Shown piece by piece: positions 41,066-50,368 of a stretch of DNA of 64,000 nucleotides (within the stretch, counting starts at the first letter, position 1; every line of letters begins with the position of its first letter). The stretch covers positions 3,602,912 to 3,666,911 of the forward strand of contig OZ251449.1 in NCBI GenBank assembly GCA_965242505.1. Direction: 5' to 3'. The notes under the pieces are model-generated. The model saw only the letters and a program-made list of their open reading frames with translations. It was not told where the DNA came from and made no database searches. Both the position numbers and the translations under genes were made by a program. The stretch is from UBA2966 sp965242505. Lineage in GTDB: Bacteria; Pseudomonadota; Alphaproteobacteria; UBA2966.

Positions 41066-42418
41066 ATGAAGCCGTGGTTCGCCGCCGCCGCCGTCTATCG
41101 GCATCCCCGGGTCGTCGCGATCCTGTTCCTCGGGTTTTCGAGCGGGCTGCCGCTGGCGCTCACGGGCCAGACGCTGTCGCTGTGGCTCAAGGACGAAGGG
41201 CTGTCGCTCACCGCCATCGGGCTGTTCGCGGCGGTCGGCACGCCCTACGCGCTCAAGTTCCTCTGGGCGCCGGTGATGGACAAGGCGCGTATTCCGATAC
41301 TCACGGCGATGCTCGGTCGCCGCCGCTCGTGGCTGATCGCCGCCCAGGCGGCCCTGATCGCGGCGACGCTCGCGCTCGGCTTCAGCGGCCCCGCGACGAA
41401 CGTGGGCCTCGCCGCCGTCCTGGCGCTGGCGGTGGCGTTCGCGTCGGCGAGCCAGGACATCGTCATCGACGCCTATCGGGTCGAGATCCTCGAGGAACGC
41501 CAGCTCGCCGCCGGCGCCGCCGCCATCGTGTTCGGCTATCGCGTCGGAATGCTCGTGTCCGGGGCGGGCGCCCTCTACCTGGCGAGCGCCGTCGCGTGGC
41601 CCGTCGTCTACGCGGCGATGGCCGCCCTGGTCCTCGTGGGGGCCGCCACGACGCTGCTCAATCCCGAGCCGGCCGCGCGGGCGGCGCCCGATTCCCTCGC
41701 CCGGGAGGCGGAGGTCGAGGCGTGGCTCGCCGGCCGGCCCCGCCTGTCGGGGCGGCTGGGCGCCGCCCTCGGCTGGCTCTACGTCGCCGTCGTCTGCCCG
41801 TTCGCCGAGTTCATGGCCCGCCCGGCGTGGGTCGCCATCCTGCTGTTCGTGGTGTTCTACAAGTTCGGCGATTCGCTGGCCGGCGTCATGACGTTCCCCT
41901 TTCTCGACGACATCGGGTTCGCCAAGATCGACATCGCCAACGTGGCGAAGGTGTTCGGCTTCGCGGCGACGCTCGCGGGCCTCGCCCTCGGCGGGGCCCT
42001 GATGGCGGGCGTGGGCCTCTACGGCAGCCTCTGGATATGCGGCGTCCTGCAACTGGCGTCGAACCTGATGTTCGCGGTCCAGGCCGCGGCGGGCGCCGAC
42101 CTGGCGTTGCTGGCGGTCACCATCGGCCTCGAGAACCTGGCCGGCGGCATGGGGACGGCGGTGTTCGTCGCCTACCTCTCGTCGCTCTGCAACGTCGCCT
42201 ACACGGCGACGCAGTACGCGCTGCTGTCTTCGTTCATGGTGACCGCCCGCACGTGGCTGTCCTCGTCGGGGGGCGCGCTGGCCGAGTGGCTCGACTGGGT
42301 CGGCTTCTTCGTCCTCACGACCGGGGCGGCCGTCCCCGGCCTGATCCTGTTGTGGTGGCTCGGCCGGGCCGGGATGCGCGCGCGGCCCGGAGACGGGAAC
42401 CGTCCGGACCCGGCCTGA
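41066..42418 (+). CDS. AmpG-like MFS permease
   Basis: The 450-residue protein has about 12–14 hydrophobic segments and is an inner-membrane transporter. Early G-F-S-S-G-L-P-L-A-L-T-G and L-K-F-L-W-A-P-V-M-D are typical of AmpG, which imports anhydro-muropeptides for cell-wall recycling. Q-D-I-V-I-D-A-Y-R in the fourth-to-fifth helix region is another hallmark. The start at MKPWF is preferred over an upstream CTG. Confidence 0.85.
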   Translation: MKPWFAAAAVYRHPRVVAILFLGFSSGLPLALTGQTLSLWLKDEGLSLTAIGLFAAVGTPYALKFLWAPVMDKARIPILTAMLGRRRSWLIAAQAALIAATLALGFSGPATNVGLAAVLALAVAFASASQDIVIDAYRVEILEERQLAAGAAAIVFGYRVGMLVSGAGALYLASAVAWPVVYAAMAALVLVGAATTLLNPEPAARAAPDSLAREAEVEAWLAGRPRLSGRLGAALGWLYVAVVCPFAEFMARPAWVAILLFVVFYKFGDSLAGVMTFPFLDDIGFAKIDIANVAKVFGFAATLAGLALGGALMAGVGLYGSLWICGVLQLASNLMFAVQAAAGADLALLAVTIGLENLAGGMGTAVFVAYLSSLCNVAYTATQYALLSSFMVTARTWLSSSGGALAEWLDWVGFFVLTTGAAVPGLILLWWLGRAGMRARPGDGNRPDPA

Positions 42419-42558
42419 ACCGCCCTCGATGCGCCGCGCGAAGGTCTCGGCGCCGCCCCCGCGTCCCGGAACGGGGCGAGGACGGACGATTGCCATCCGG
42501 GAATCGCCCGCTACACTCGGCGCCGCGGGTCGGGACGATCGAAGGGCGAGGAGGCGCC

Positions 42559-44106
42559 ATGCCGGCGACGGTGGCGGGATATCCGGCGCTGACGGAGCGC
42601 AGCCGCGGCTGGCTTCGCTACCTCCACCGCAAGGCGACGACCCCGGACGACTGGGACAGGAACGGCCGGCCCCATCCCCACTGGGACAACGTCAGCGGCG
42701 AGCCGAGGCGTTCCTGGCATCGTTTCGACCTGTTCGAGTCGAGCTACGCCATGGGCCTCATGTGCGACGCCACGCCGGCCTGGCGCGAGGTCTACGGCGC
42801 CGTCCTCGACGAGCTCGCGTTCCGCTATACGGGCTGGTGGGCGGCGGAGGACTGGCTCACGCAGATCGGCGAGGACCCGCGCCGGGACCGGTATCCGGAG
42901 GAATGGCGCGAGGCCTGGATTCCCCCGTTCCTGCGCGGCCGTTACGACACGCCCGGCTGGACCGCCGACGGAGTCGAGCCCTGGGGCCGCCAGATCGACC
43001 CCATCCGGGCCGACGGCGCGCTGTGGCTCAAGGGGAACTTCCTCATCGTCCTCGGGCTGCACAGGTACGTCACCGGCGACGACAAGTGGAACGCGCCCTT
43101 CGAGACGATCCGCGACGGCGAGAACACCTTCACCTGGACCTATTCCGGCGTCGCCGAGCACCTCGCCCGGCAGTGGTCGTCGCGGCCCGAGGGGTGCCAC
43201 TGCGAGAACACCAAGATCTGGCCCATATGACTGGCCCCCGCGGGCCTCGGTCTGAGGCTCCACGACATCAATCACCGCACGGACCTGCATCTGGCCTTCG
43301 ACAACTGGTGGGAGTACGCCGTGCGCCACTACATACCCGTGCGGGACGGCAAGGTCGGCGACTGGTACACCAACTACTACGACCCGATCATCGACTACAA
43401 CCACAAGGTCGGCATGAGGCCCGACGGCGGCGGGTCGTTCTTCTGGGGCAACTACGACAAGTTCCTCATGGTTCTCGGGCTGGCCCCGCAGCGCCGCGAC
43501 GTGGCGCGCCAGTTCTACGATTCGGCCGTCGAATGTCTGGGCTGGCGGTCGCTGGAGCCCGCCGACGAGCCGCCCGGCAACCCGCGGGCCACGCTCTACG
43601 GCCTGGCCTTCGCCCGTGAGTTCGGCGACCTCGGGCTCGCCGCCAAGCTCAAGGCCTGCGCCGAGGAACGCCACGAACCGACCCTCGACCCCGAGACCCT
43701 GGAGTTCACGTGGGGGTTCGGCCTGAACGAGCCGCATCCGCGCGGCCAGTTCAACGCCTCGGCCGCCATGGCGGAAGCGATCGGCGAAGGCGCCTGGTGG
43801 CGGCTGTTCAACGAGCCCTCCCTGCGCAAGTTCGTCGATCCGACGGTCCGGGGCGTCGACTTCCCGACCGTCTGCCCGAGCCAGGCGATTTACGACGAGA
43901 CCCGGCGCATGCTGGTCGTGGCGACCGACGCCGGGGTCCCGGCGGCGCGAGGGCGGCCTACGACGTTCCGCGTGACCAACGTGAATCCGAAGTCCTGCGC
44001 GGTCGTCGTCGACGGCGAGAAGAACGACGACTGGCGCGAGGTCGACGGCGATATCGAGGTTTCGACCACCGTCGGCGAACACACGTTCCTGTTCAGACTG
44101 GCCTGA
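42559..44106 (+). CDS. Linalool dehydratase/isomerase-like protein with in-frame UGA (candidate selenoprotein)
   Basis: ATG at 42559 follows AGGAGG. The frame is open to 44106 (515 codons) except for one TGA at codon 224 (43228–43230). Protein character continues without change on both sides. The 5' part has E-S-S-Y-A-M-G-L-M-C-D and W-L-K-G-N-F-L-I-V-L-G-L. After the UGA comes L-A-P-A-G-L-G-L-R-L-H-D, then Y-Y-D-P and F-W-G-N-Y. This matches the linalool dehydratase/isomerase (Ldi) fold. In Ldi, as I recall, two catalytic cysteines are nine residues apart; here Cys215 (H-C-E-N-T) is followed nine codons later by the UGA. A downstream hairpin supports selenocysteine insertion. A simple nonsense mutation or sequencing error remains possible. 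Confidence 0.7.
43228..43260 (+). promoter_or_regulatory. Candidate bacterial SECIS hairpin following the in-frame UGA
   Basis: UGA at 43228–43230 is followed by GGGCCTC (43242–43248), loop GGTCT (43249–43253) and GAGGCTC (43254–43260). This gives a 7-bp stem with one G·U pair. The loop begins 19 nt after the UGA. As I recall, the E. coli fdhF SECIS has a GGUCU loop at about this distance. A competing hairpin GGCCC/GGGCC (43233–43246) is possible, so folding must be tested. Confidence 0.55.
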
Positions 44107-44134
44107 GCCGCATTTCTCCCGCTGCTCGCTTTTC

Positions 44135-44338
44135 ATACTCCTCCCCCCTGCCAGGGGGAGGGAGAACGTAATGGGGGAGGGTGTGCGAAGTGTGCGGATC
44201 CTCCTTTTCACACTCCTCCCCCCTGGCGCGACCCCCACCCCGACCCTCCCCCTGCAAGGGAGAGGGAGAAGAGGGGAGCGGAAGGGAGCCATCCATACTC
44301 CTCCCCCCTGGCAGGGGGGAGGTCGGGAGGGGGGTGGA
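44135..44338. repeat. REP-like palindromic cluster
   Basis: Type A/B half units surround one full B and one full A palindrome, in the convergent gap between the Ldi-like gene and the S1C/PDZ gene. They may act as a bidirectional terminator. Confidence 0.85.
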
Positions 44339-44363
44339 TGGAGACCCGGCCCGGACGTCGGTT

Positions 44364-45380
44364 TCAGTGGGGTCTGGAGACCCGCATCAGGGTGTAGCGG
44401 TCCGCCGTCTCGATCACGACGTCGACGACCTTGCCGTCCCGGAGGACGGTCATGCCGACCTTCGTTCCCGCTTCGCCCGCGCCCCAGACCCTGCGGTACA
44501 TGTCGGCGAGCCCCGGCACGGGCCGGTCGTCGACCTTCAGGATGACGTCGAGCGGCTCCAGGCCGGCCCTTTCCGCCGGCCCGTTCGAGTAGAGGCCCGC
44601 GACGACCAGGCGCCCCGCGCTCTCGGTCGTGAACATGCCGAGCCAGGGACGCGCCTCCCGGTTGGCCCGTCCCAGGGTCACGAGGTCCTGGTAGACGGGT
44701 CGAAGCAGGTCGACCGGCACGAACATGTTGCCGGGCTCGTGTTCGTCGGGCGCCCTGCTCTCCTGGACGAACAGGGAGCCGATGCCGATCAGTTTCCCGT
44801 TCCGGTCCACGAGGGCGGTGCCGCCCCAGTTGGGGTGCGGCGGCGTCGTGAATATCGCCTCGTCGAGCAGGTATTCCCAGTAACCCGCGAATTCCCGCTT
44901 GGCCACGATCCGCGCGGCGATGGAGCCGCCGCCGTCCGCGTGGCCGGCGACGACGACCGGATCGCCCGGCGCGGCGGCCGCGGCCTCGCCGATCCCGATC
45001 GGCGCCGCGTCGAGGGGCGCCAGACTCCGTATCAGGCCGAAACCGGTCTCGTAGTCGTAGGCCACCGTCTCGCCGGCCACCTCGTCGCCGCGGGCGGTCC
45101 GAAGGGTGACCGTCGCGGCCTCGCTGACCAGATACCCGATGGTGAGAACGAGGCCGTGCTCGTCGATGACCACCCCGTTCCCGGCCCGCTCCGTTCCCAG
45201 CGTCTGGGCCGTCAGGGCGTCCGGCGGGACCTCGGCGCTCAGGGACACCACCGCCGCGCTCACGGCGTCGAGATCGAAGCCCAGCTCGTCCGGATCAGGT
45301 CTCTCGAGCGCGCCCACGCCGAGTTGGATGTGGGCGATGTTGTCGAGCTTGTGGCCGTTGGTCCGCGTGATCTTCGCCAT
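44364..45380 (-). CDS. S1C-like (DegP-type) PDZ protein, apparently catalytically inactive
   Basis: The 338-residue protein starts at MAKITRTNG. It has a trypsin-like double barrel and a C-terminal PDZ domain (G-L-Y-S-N-G-P-A-E-R-A-G-L-E-P-L-D-V-I). In active DegP-type enzymes the catalytic His lies in T-N-N-H-V and the Ser in G-N-S-G-G; here these positions read L-T-I-G-Y-L-V and P-N-W-G-G-T-A-L. Both residues are missing, so it is probably a non-proteolytic scaffold or sensor. No signal peptide is evident, which suggests a cytoplasmic location. It diverges from the ABC operon at 45585. Confidence 0.8.
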   Translation of the reverse strand: MAKITRTNGHKLDNIAHIQLGVGALERPDPDELGFDLDAVSAAVVSLSAEVPPDALTAQTLGTERAGNGVVIDEHGLVLTIGYLVSEAATVTLRTARGDEVAGETVAYDYETGFGLIRSLAPLDAAPIGIGEAAAAAPGDPVVVAGHADGGGSIAARIVAKREFAGYWEYLLDEAIFTTPPHPNWGGTALVDRNGKLIGIGSLFVQESRAPDEHEPGNMFVPVDLLRPVYQDLVTLGRANREARPWLGMFTTESAGRLVVAGLYSNGPAERAGLEPLDVILKVDDRPVPGLADMYRRVWGAGEAGTKVGMTVLRDGKVVDVVIETADRYTLMRVSRPH

Positions 45381-45584
45381 GGTTCGTGGGAACTCCGCTG
45401 CGCGCGCGCGAGCCATGTTACCCCGGCGGCGGCGGGGGAGGGTATTGAAAACCGTCCGACGCGCCATAAATCCCGTGATGTTACGGGTTGGCGCGCTCGG
45501 GTTTCGGACGGTAAAAGGGGCGCCGCATCGCCGGGCGGCGTGGAATCCCGGCCGTCCCGGCGCGCGGGGAGGACGAGAAGCGGC

Positions 45585-46559
45585 ATGACGACGATGGTCG
45601 CGATCAACGGCTTGACCAAGAGGTTCGGGCATCTCCTGGCGGTCGACAACATCGATCTCGAAGTGGCGCGGGGCGAAGTCCTCGGGTTCCTCGGGCCCAA
45701 CGGTTCGGGCAAGTCGACGACCATGAAGATGGTGACGGGATACCTGACGCCCACCTCGGGCGCGGCCGAGATCCTCGGAATCGACGTGCGGGAAGATCCG
45801 ATCCGGGCCCAGCGCCGCATCGGGTATCTTCCCGAAGGCGCCCCCGCGTACGGGGACATGACTCCGGCGGCCTATCTCGGGTTCATCGCCGACGTCCGCC
45901 GTCTGTCGGGCGGGGCCCGCCGGTCGGCGATCGCGCGCGCGGTGGAACTCACGCATCTGGACCGCGTCCTCCACCAGCCGGTGGACACGCTGTCGAAGGG
46001 CTACAAGAGGCGCGTCGGTCTGGCCCAGGCGTTGCTGCACGATCCCGACGTCCTGATTCTGGACGAACCGACGGACGGCCTCGACCCCAACCAGAAGTTC
46101 GAGGTGCGGACGCTCATCCGCGAGATGTCCGGGGAGAAGGCCATCGTCATCTCCACCCATATCCTGGAGGAGGTGGAGGCGGTGTGCAGCCGCGCCGTGA
46201 TCATCTCGGAAGGCCGCGTGGTCGCCGACGGAACGCCCGACGATCTCGAGCGGCGGTCCCGCCGCTACAACGCGGTTTCGCTGTCGCTGCCGCCGGCCGG
46301 CGTCGACGCGGCGCGCGAGGGGCTGCGCGCGCTGGCGGCGGTGGCCTCGGTGGAGCGGCGGGATGCGGCGGGCGGGCGGGCCGAGCTCGTCGCGCTGCCC
46401 GCGGACGGCGGCGACATCCTGGGCGAGGTCTCCCGGCTGGTCCGCGAAAGCGGCTGGGAGGTGGACCAGATCCGCGTCGAGCGCGGCCATCTCGACGAGG
46501 TCTTCAGAGCCATCACGACCGGCGGGGGCCTTCCGGCGGACGGAGGCGGACATGCATGA
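45585..46559 (+). CDS. ABC transporter ATP-binding protein (GldA-type)
   Basis: The 324-residue protein has Walker A G-P-N-G-S-G-K-S-T, the signature L-S-K-G-Y-K-R-R-V-G-L-A-Q, Walker B V-L-I-L-D-E-P-T-D-G-L-D and the H-switch S-T-H-I-L. The C-terminal extension is usual for ABC-2 exporter ATPases. It powers the membrane partner encoded next (8-bp overlap). The operon order ATPase–permease–GldG-like–DUF4340 occurs widely in proteobacteria; the substrate is unknown. Confidence 0.93.
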   Translation: MTTMVAINGLTKRFGHLLAVDNIDLEVARGEVLGFLGPNGSGKSTTMKMVTGYLTPTSGAAEILGIDVREDPIRAQRRIGYLPEGAPAYGDMTPAAYLGFIADVRRLSGGARRSAIARAVELTHLDRVLHQPVDTLSKGYKRRVGLAQALLHDPDVLILDEPTDGLDPNQKFEVRTLIREMSGEKAIVISTHILEEVEAVCSRAVIISEGRVVADGTPDDLERRSRRYNAVSLSLPPAGVDAAREGLRALAAVASVERRDAAGGRAELVALPADGGDILGEVSRLVRESGWEVDQIRVERGHLDEVFRAITTGGGLPADGGGHA

Positions 46560-47286
46560 CGTCCGGGTGATCTGCCGGCGCGAGTTCGGCGGCTATTTCG
46601 CGACTCCGCTCGCCTACGTCTTCATCGTCATCTTTCTGGCCCTGATCGGCGCCTTCACGTTCTTCTTCGGGAACTTCTTCGTCCAGGGGCAGGCCAGTCT
46701 CGATTCCTTCTTCCTCTTCCATCCCTGGCTCTACCTGTTCCTCGTTCCGGCGATCGCGATGCGCCTGTGGGCCGAGGAGCGCAAGTCCGGCTCCATCGAG
46801 CTGCTGCTCACGCTGCCCGTCACGACGCTCAGCGCGGTGGTCGGGAAGTTCCTGGCCGCATGGTCGGTCGCGGGGGCGAGCCTGGTCCTGACGGCGCCGA
46901 TATGGATCACCGTCAACTACCTCGGTTCGCCGGACAACGGCGCGATCCTGGCGGGTTATCTCGGCAGCTTCCTCATGGCCGGCGGATACCTGGCCATCGG
47001 CGCGTTCGTCTCCGCCCTGACCCGGAACCAGGTCATCGCCTTCATCGTCGCCGCCGCGATCTGCTTCGTGTTCACGGCGAGCGGCCTCGGCGTCGTCCTC
47101 GAATTCTTCAGCGGCTGGGCGCCGCGGGCGCTGCTGGACGTCGTCGCCGGATTCAGTTTCCTCGAGCACTTCAAGGACATCGCGCGCGGCGTGATCGACG
47201 TTCGCGACGTCGTGTTCTTCTCGTCGATGATCGTCTTCTTCCTGTTCGCCAACGTCGTCGCCGTCGAATACAGGAAGAACGGATGA
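46552..47286 (+). CDS. ABC-2 type permease (GldF-type)
   Basis: The 244-residue protein has six predicted membrane helices: for example Y-V-F-I-V-I-F-L-A-L-I-G-A-F near the start and M-I-V-F-F-L-F-A-N-V-V-A at the end. The cytoplasmic loop E-E-R-K-S-G-S-I-E-L-L-L-T-L-P is typical of ABC-2 permeases. It overlaps the ATPase gene by 8 bp and the GldG-like gene by 4 bp (ATGA), so the subunits are made together. Confidence 0.92.
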   Translation: MHDVRVICRREFGGYFATPLAYVFIVIFLALIGAFTFFFGNFFVQGQASLDSFFLFHPWLYLFLVPAIAMRLWAEERKSGSIELLLTLPVTTLSAVVGKFLAAWSVAGASLVLTAPIWITVNYLGSPDNGAILAGYLGSFLMAGGYLAIGAFVSALTRNQVIAFIVAAAICFVFTASGLGVVLEFFSGWAPRALLDVVAGFSFLEHFKDIARGVIDVRDVVFFSSMIVFFLFANVVAVEYRKNG

Positions 47287-49241
47287 GCGCGATGCCGGGA
47301 ATACGGCGCCTGTCGCGGGCCGGCGCGGTTTCGCCGGCGGGCCTCGCCGTCGCGGCGGTCCTGTTCGTCGCCGTCAACGTCCTGTTCGACGGTTCGATTC
47401 CCGGCGCCCGGATCGATCTGACGGAGGATCGGCTGTTCACGTTGTCGGGGGGCACGCGCGAAACGCTCGCCGCGATCGACGAACCCGTCGAACTGCATTT
47501 CTTCTATTCGGAACGCCTGGGGCGCGAGCTGCCGTTCTACGGAGGCTACAGCCGCCGCGTGCGGGACCTGCTGGACGAGATCGTCGCGGCCGCGGGCGGC
47601 AAGGTCGTTCTCCACGAACGGGATCCCGCGCCGTTCTCCGACGAGGAGGACCGGGCCGTCTCCATGGGGATACAGGGCATCCCCGTGGACCAGGGCGGAG
47701 AGCTCGTCTACTTCGGACTGGCGGGCGTCAACTCGGTGGACGACGTCGAGCTCGTGCCGTTCTTCCAGCCCGAGCGGGAGAACCTCCTGGAGTACGACCT
47801 CGCCCAGTTGATCCACGCGCTGTCCAACCCGGAGCCGACCGTCGTCGGCGTCATGAGCTCGCTGCCGATCATGGGGGACATGCGCGCGCACATGCAGGGG
47901 AGCGTTTCCGTTCCATGGGGGATCGCCGGCCGCCTGAGGACGTTCTTCGATGTCGTCAACCTGCCCCAGTCGATCGACGACCTGCCCGAGCGCATCGACG
48001 TGATGGTCGTCATCCACCCCGACGCCCTCAGCGACCGCGTCCAGTACGAGCTGGAGCAGTTCCTGTTCCGGGGCGGGCGCGCGATGCTGTTCCTCGACCC
48101 CCGGTCCGAATCGAACAACAGGATCGGTCCGAACGACATCTCGAGCTCCGCGAACAGCCTCTCCCGTCTCATGGAGAAGTGGGGAGTCGACATCCCGGAC
48201 GGTCGGCTCACGGGCGACCGCAGCATGGCTTGGCGCGTCAACGCGGGCACCCAGCAACGCGTCGTCCCCGCGGATTACGTGGTGTGGCTCGCCGTTCCGG
48301 GCGAACGGATGAACCAGGACGATCCGGTGACCAGCCGGCTGCCGCTCGTCAACATCGCCAGCGCGGGGTACATCGACCGCAGGGAGGACTCGCCGCTCAC
48401 GCTCGAGCCCCTGATCACCACGACCGATAATTCCGCGCCCGTCGACGTGGACCTCGTCCGGGGCCTGAGCCCCGACATCCTGGGATTGCTCGACGCATTC
48501 GAGCCGGACGAGAACGAGTACGTGATCGCCGCCCGCCTGTCCGGAGAGGTGGAGACGGCGTTTCCGGACGGTCCTCCCGAGCGCGTGATCGAGAAGACGG
48601 AGGAAGAGCTCGCCGAAGATCCGGACAGGCCGCAACTGATGGAGTCGGAAGGGCCGATCAATCTCATCGTGGTCGCGGATTCCGATCTCGTCGAGGACCG
48701 GTTCTGGGTCCGCAAACAGCAGTTCTTCGGCCGCGAGGTGGCGCAGCCCATCGCCAGCAACGCGAATTTCGTGATCAACGCGGTGAGCAACCTCGGCGGC
48801 GGCGACGAGCTGATCGGGCTGCGTTCGCGCGGCGTCTCGCAGCGTCCCTTCGACCGGGTCGACGAGCTGCGGCGACAGGCCGAACTGAAGTTCCGGGACA
48901 AGGAGCGCGAGCTCCAGAACACGCTGGAGGAGCTCGAAGACAAGATCGCGCTGCTGGAAGGCGTGGAGACGAAGACCGACGCCTCGACGGGCGAGATCCG
49001 GGTGGAACTGTCCCTGACGCCGGAACAGAGGGACGAGCTGGACTCGTCGCGCCTGGAGATGGTGTCCATCCGCAAGCAGCTGCGGGACGTCCAGCGCGGG
49101 CTCCGCGAGGACGTGGAGAACCTCGAGACCTGGCTTCAGTTCGTGAACATCGGTCTCGTCCCGTTGATGGTGGCGGCCATCGCCATCGTCCTCGGCGCGG
49201 TCCGGGTCGCGCGCCGGCGGCGCGGCTACAAGGGCGGATAG
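47283..49241 (+). CDS. GldG-like ABC-associated substrate-binding protein
   Basis: The 652-residue protein has an N-terminal membrane anchor (~20–38). Next comes a GldG domain: I-D-L-T-E-D-R-L-F-T-L-S-G-G-T, V-E-L-H-F-F-Y-S, and a long periplasmic part with V-V-I-H-P-D. A coiled-coil stretch lies at ~530–620 (K-F-R-D-K-E-R-E-L-Q-N-T-L-E-E-L), and a C-terminal membrane helix ends in a basic tail. Such proteins accompany GldA/GldF-like ABC systems; in non-gliding bacteria the role is undefined. Confidence 0.9.
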   Translation: MSAMPGIRRLSRAGAVSPAGLAVAAVLFVAVNVLFDGSIPGARIDLTEDRLFTLSGGTRETLAAIDEPVELHFFYSERLGRELPFYGGYSRRVRDLLDEIVAAAGGKVVLHERDPAPFSDEEDRAVSMGIQGIPVDQGGELVYFGLAGVNSVDDVELVPFFQPERENLLEYDLAQLIHALSNPEPTVVGVMSSLPIMGDMRAHMQGSVSVPWGIAGRLRTFFDVVNLPQSIDDLPERIDVMVVIHPDALSDRVQYELEQFLFRGGRAMLFLDPRSESNNRIGPNDISSSANSLSRLMEKWGVDIPDGRLTGDRSMAWRVNAGTQQRVVPADYVVWLAVPGERMNQDDPVTSRLPLVNIASAGYIDRREDSPLTLEPLITTTDNSAPVDVDLVRGLSPDILGLLDAFEPDENEYVIAARLSGEVETAFPDGPPERVIEKTEEELAEDPDRPQLMESEGPINLIVVADSDLVEDRFWVRKQQFFGREVAQPIASNANFVINAVSNLGGGDELIGLRSRGVSQRPFDRVDELRRQAELKFRDKERELQNTLEELEDKIALLEGVETKTDASTGEIRVELSLTPEQRDELDSSRLEMVSIRKQLRDVQRGLREDVENLETWLQFVNIGLVPLMVAAIAIVLGAVRVARRRRGYKGG

Positions 49242-49265
49242 AGGGGCGGGCGAGGGGGTCTGAAG

Positions 49266-50339
49266 ATGCGGCGCGATCTCGAACTTCCCGTTCTCGCCGG
49301 CGTCACGGCCGTCATGGTGATCGCGGCGGCCTGGGCCGTCGGCGAACGTTACGGCGGGGTCGCCCTCGAGCAGAAGGAAGGCGGCCGCGTCTTTCCGGAT
49401 CTGCGCGGCCAGGCGGCGAGCGTCTCGTCCGTCGAACTGGCCCGCGCCGAGGGCGGTTTCTCGCTGGACCGCCGGCCGGAAGGATGGGCGAACATGGGCG
49501 CGGGCGGATATCCGGCGCGCCAGGCGCGAATCGAGAAGATGATCGGCGGCCTCGTGACGCTGTCCTATTTCGAGCCCAAGACGGCGCGCGCCAACCTCTA
49601 TCCGAAGCTGGAGGTCGAGGACGTCGCCGGGGGCGCGAGCTCCACGAGGGTCACCGTCAAGGACGAGAGCGGCGCGGTTCTGGCCGACGTCATCGTGGGG
49701 AAGGCGAAGACCGGCGTCGCCGGCCTGGACCGCGACGGCGTCTACGTCCGCCTCCCCGGCGAGGAGAGGGCGTGGCTGGCCGAGGGCGCTCTCGACGTCC
49801 GCTACGACGCGGCGGACTGGTCCGACCGAAGCGTCGTCGACGTCCGCGCCGGCGCCGTCGGTTTCATGAGCGTGGAGCACGCGGACGGGGAGGTCGTCGA
49901 AATCCACCGCGAAAGGGCCGACGACGCGGATCTCACGATAAGGAACCTGCCTCCGGATGCCGAGATCGAGCACCAGTATCAGATCGACTACATGTCCAAT
50001 CTCCTGGACAATGTCTCGTTCGTCGACGCCAGGCGCGCGGACCGGGTCGATTTCCGGGAGGGTTCCGGATTCCGCGCCACGGTCGTCTCGACCGATGGCC
50101 TCGTCGTCATGATGCGAACCGCAGAGCCGGGGGAGGACGATACGGTCTGGGCCCAGTTCGACGCCGACGTCGCGAAGGAGTTCGAGCCGACCGACGAGGC
50201 CAGGGAAGAGGCGGAGCGGATCGGCTCCGAACTCTCCGGGTGGGCGTTTCTGCTGCCGCGGGCGAAGACCGAGCGACTGAGGGTGAGACTCGACGAAATC
50301 GTCGGGCGCAAGCAGGATGCCGGCGGCGAGGAAGGCTGA
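49266..50339 (+). CDS. DUF4340-domain membrane-anchored protein
   Basis: The 357-residue protein has one N-terminal membrane helix (V-L-A-G-V-T-A-V-M-V-I-A-A-A-W). A periplasmic DUF4340-type region follows: Y-P-A-R-Q-A-R-I-E-K-M-I-G-G-L-V-T-L and D-G-V-Y-V-R-L-P-G-E-E-R-A-W-L. DUF4340 proteins are regularly the last gene of GldG-type ABC operons and are thought to be an accessory subunit. It begins 24 bp after the GldG-like gene. Confidence 0.85.
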   Translation: MRRDLELPVLAGVTAVMVIAAAWAVGERYGGVALEQKEGGRVFPDLRGQAASVSSVELARAEGGFSLDRRPEGWANMGAGGYPARQARIEKMIGGLVTLSYFEPKTARANLYPKLEVEDVAGGASSTRVTVKDESGAVLADVIVGKAKTGVAGLDRDGVYVRLPGEERAWLAEGALDVRYDAADWSDRSVVDVRAGAVGFMSVEHADGEVVEIHRERADDADLTIRNLPPDAEIEHQYQIDYMSNLLDNVSFVDARRADRVDFREGSGFRATVVSTDGLVVMMRTAEPGEDDTVWAQFDADVAKEFEPTDEAREEAERIGSELSGWAFLLPRAKTERLRVRLDEIVGRKQDAGGEEG

Positions 50340-50368
50340 AGCGCCTCTCGCCGTCGCCCGAGGTCTCG

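Noticed and set aside
43321..44106. A separate downstream gene starting at the ATG at 43321
   Set aside because: It is in the same phase as the upstream part, with 30 protein-like codons between the UGA and this ATG and no Shine-Dalgarno; one interrupted gene explains both halves better.
45585..50339. Exporter for the RiPP products
   Set aside because: The operon is a GldG/DUF4340-type ABC system separated by speDE and an IS element, lacks a C39 peptidase domain and has its own widespread gene order.
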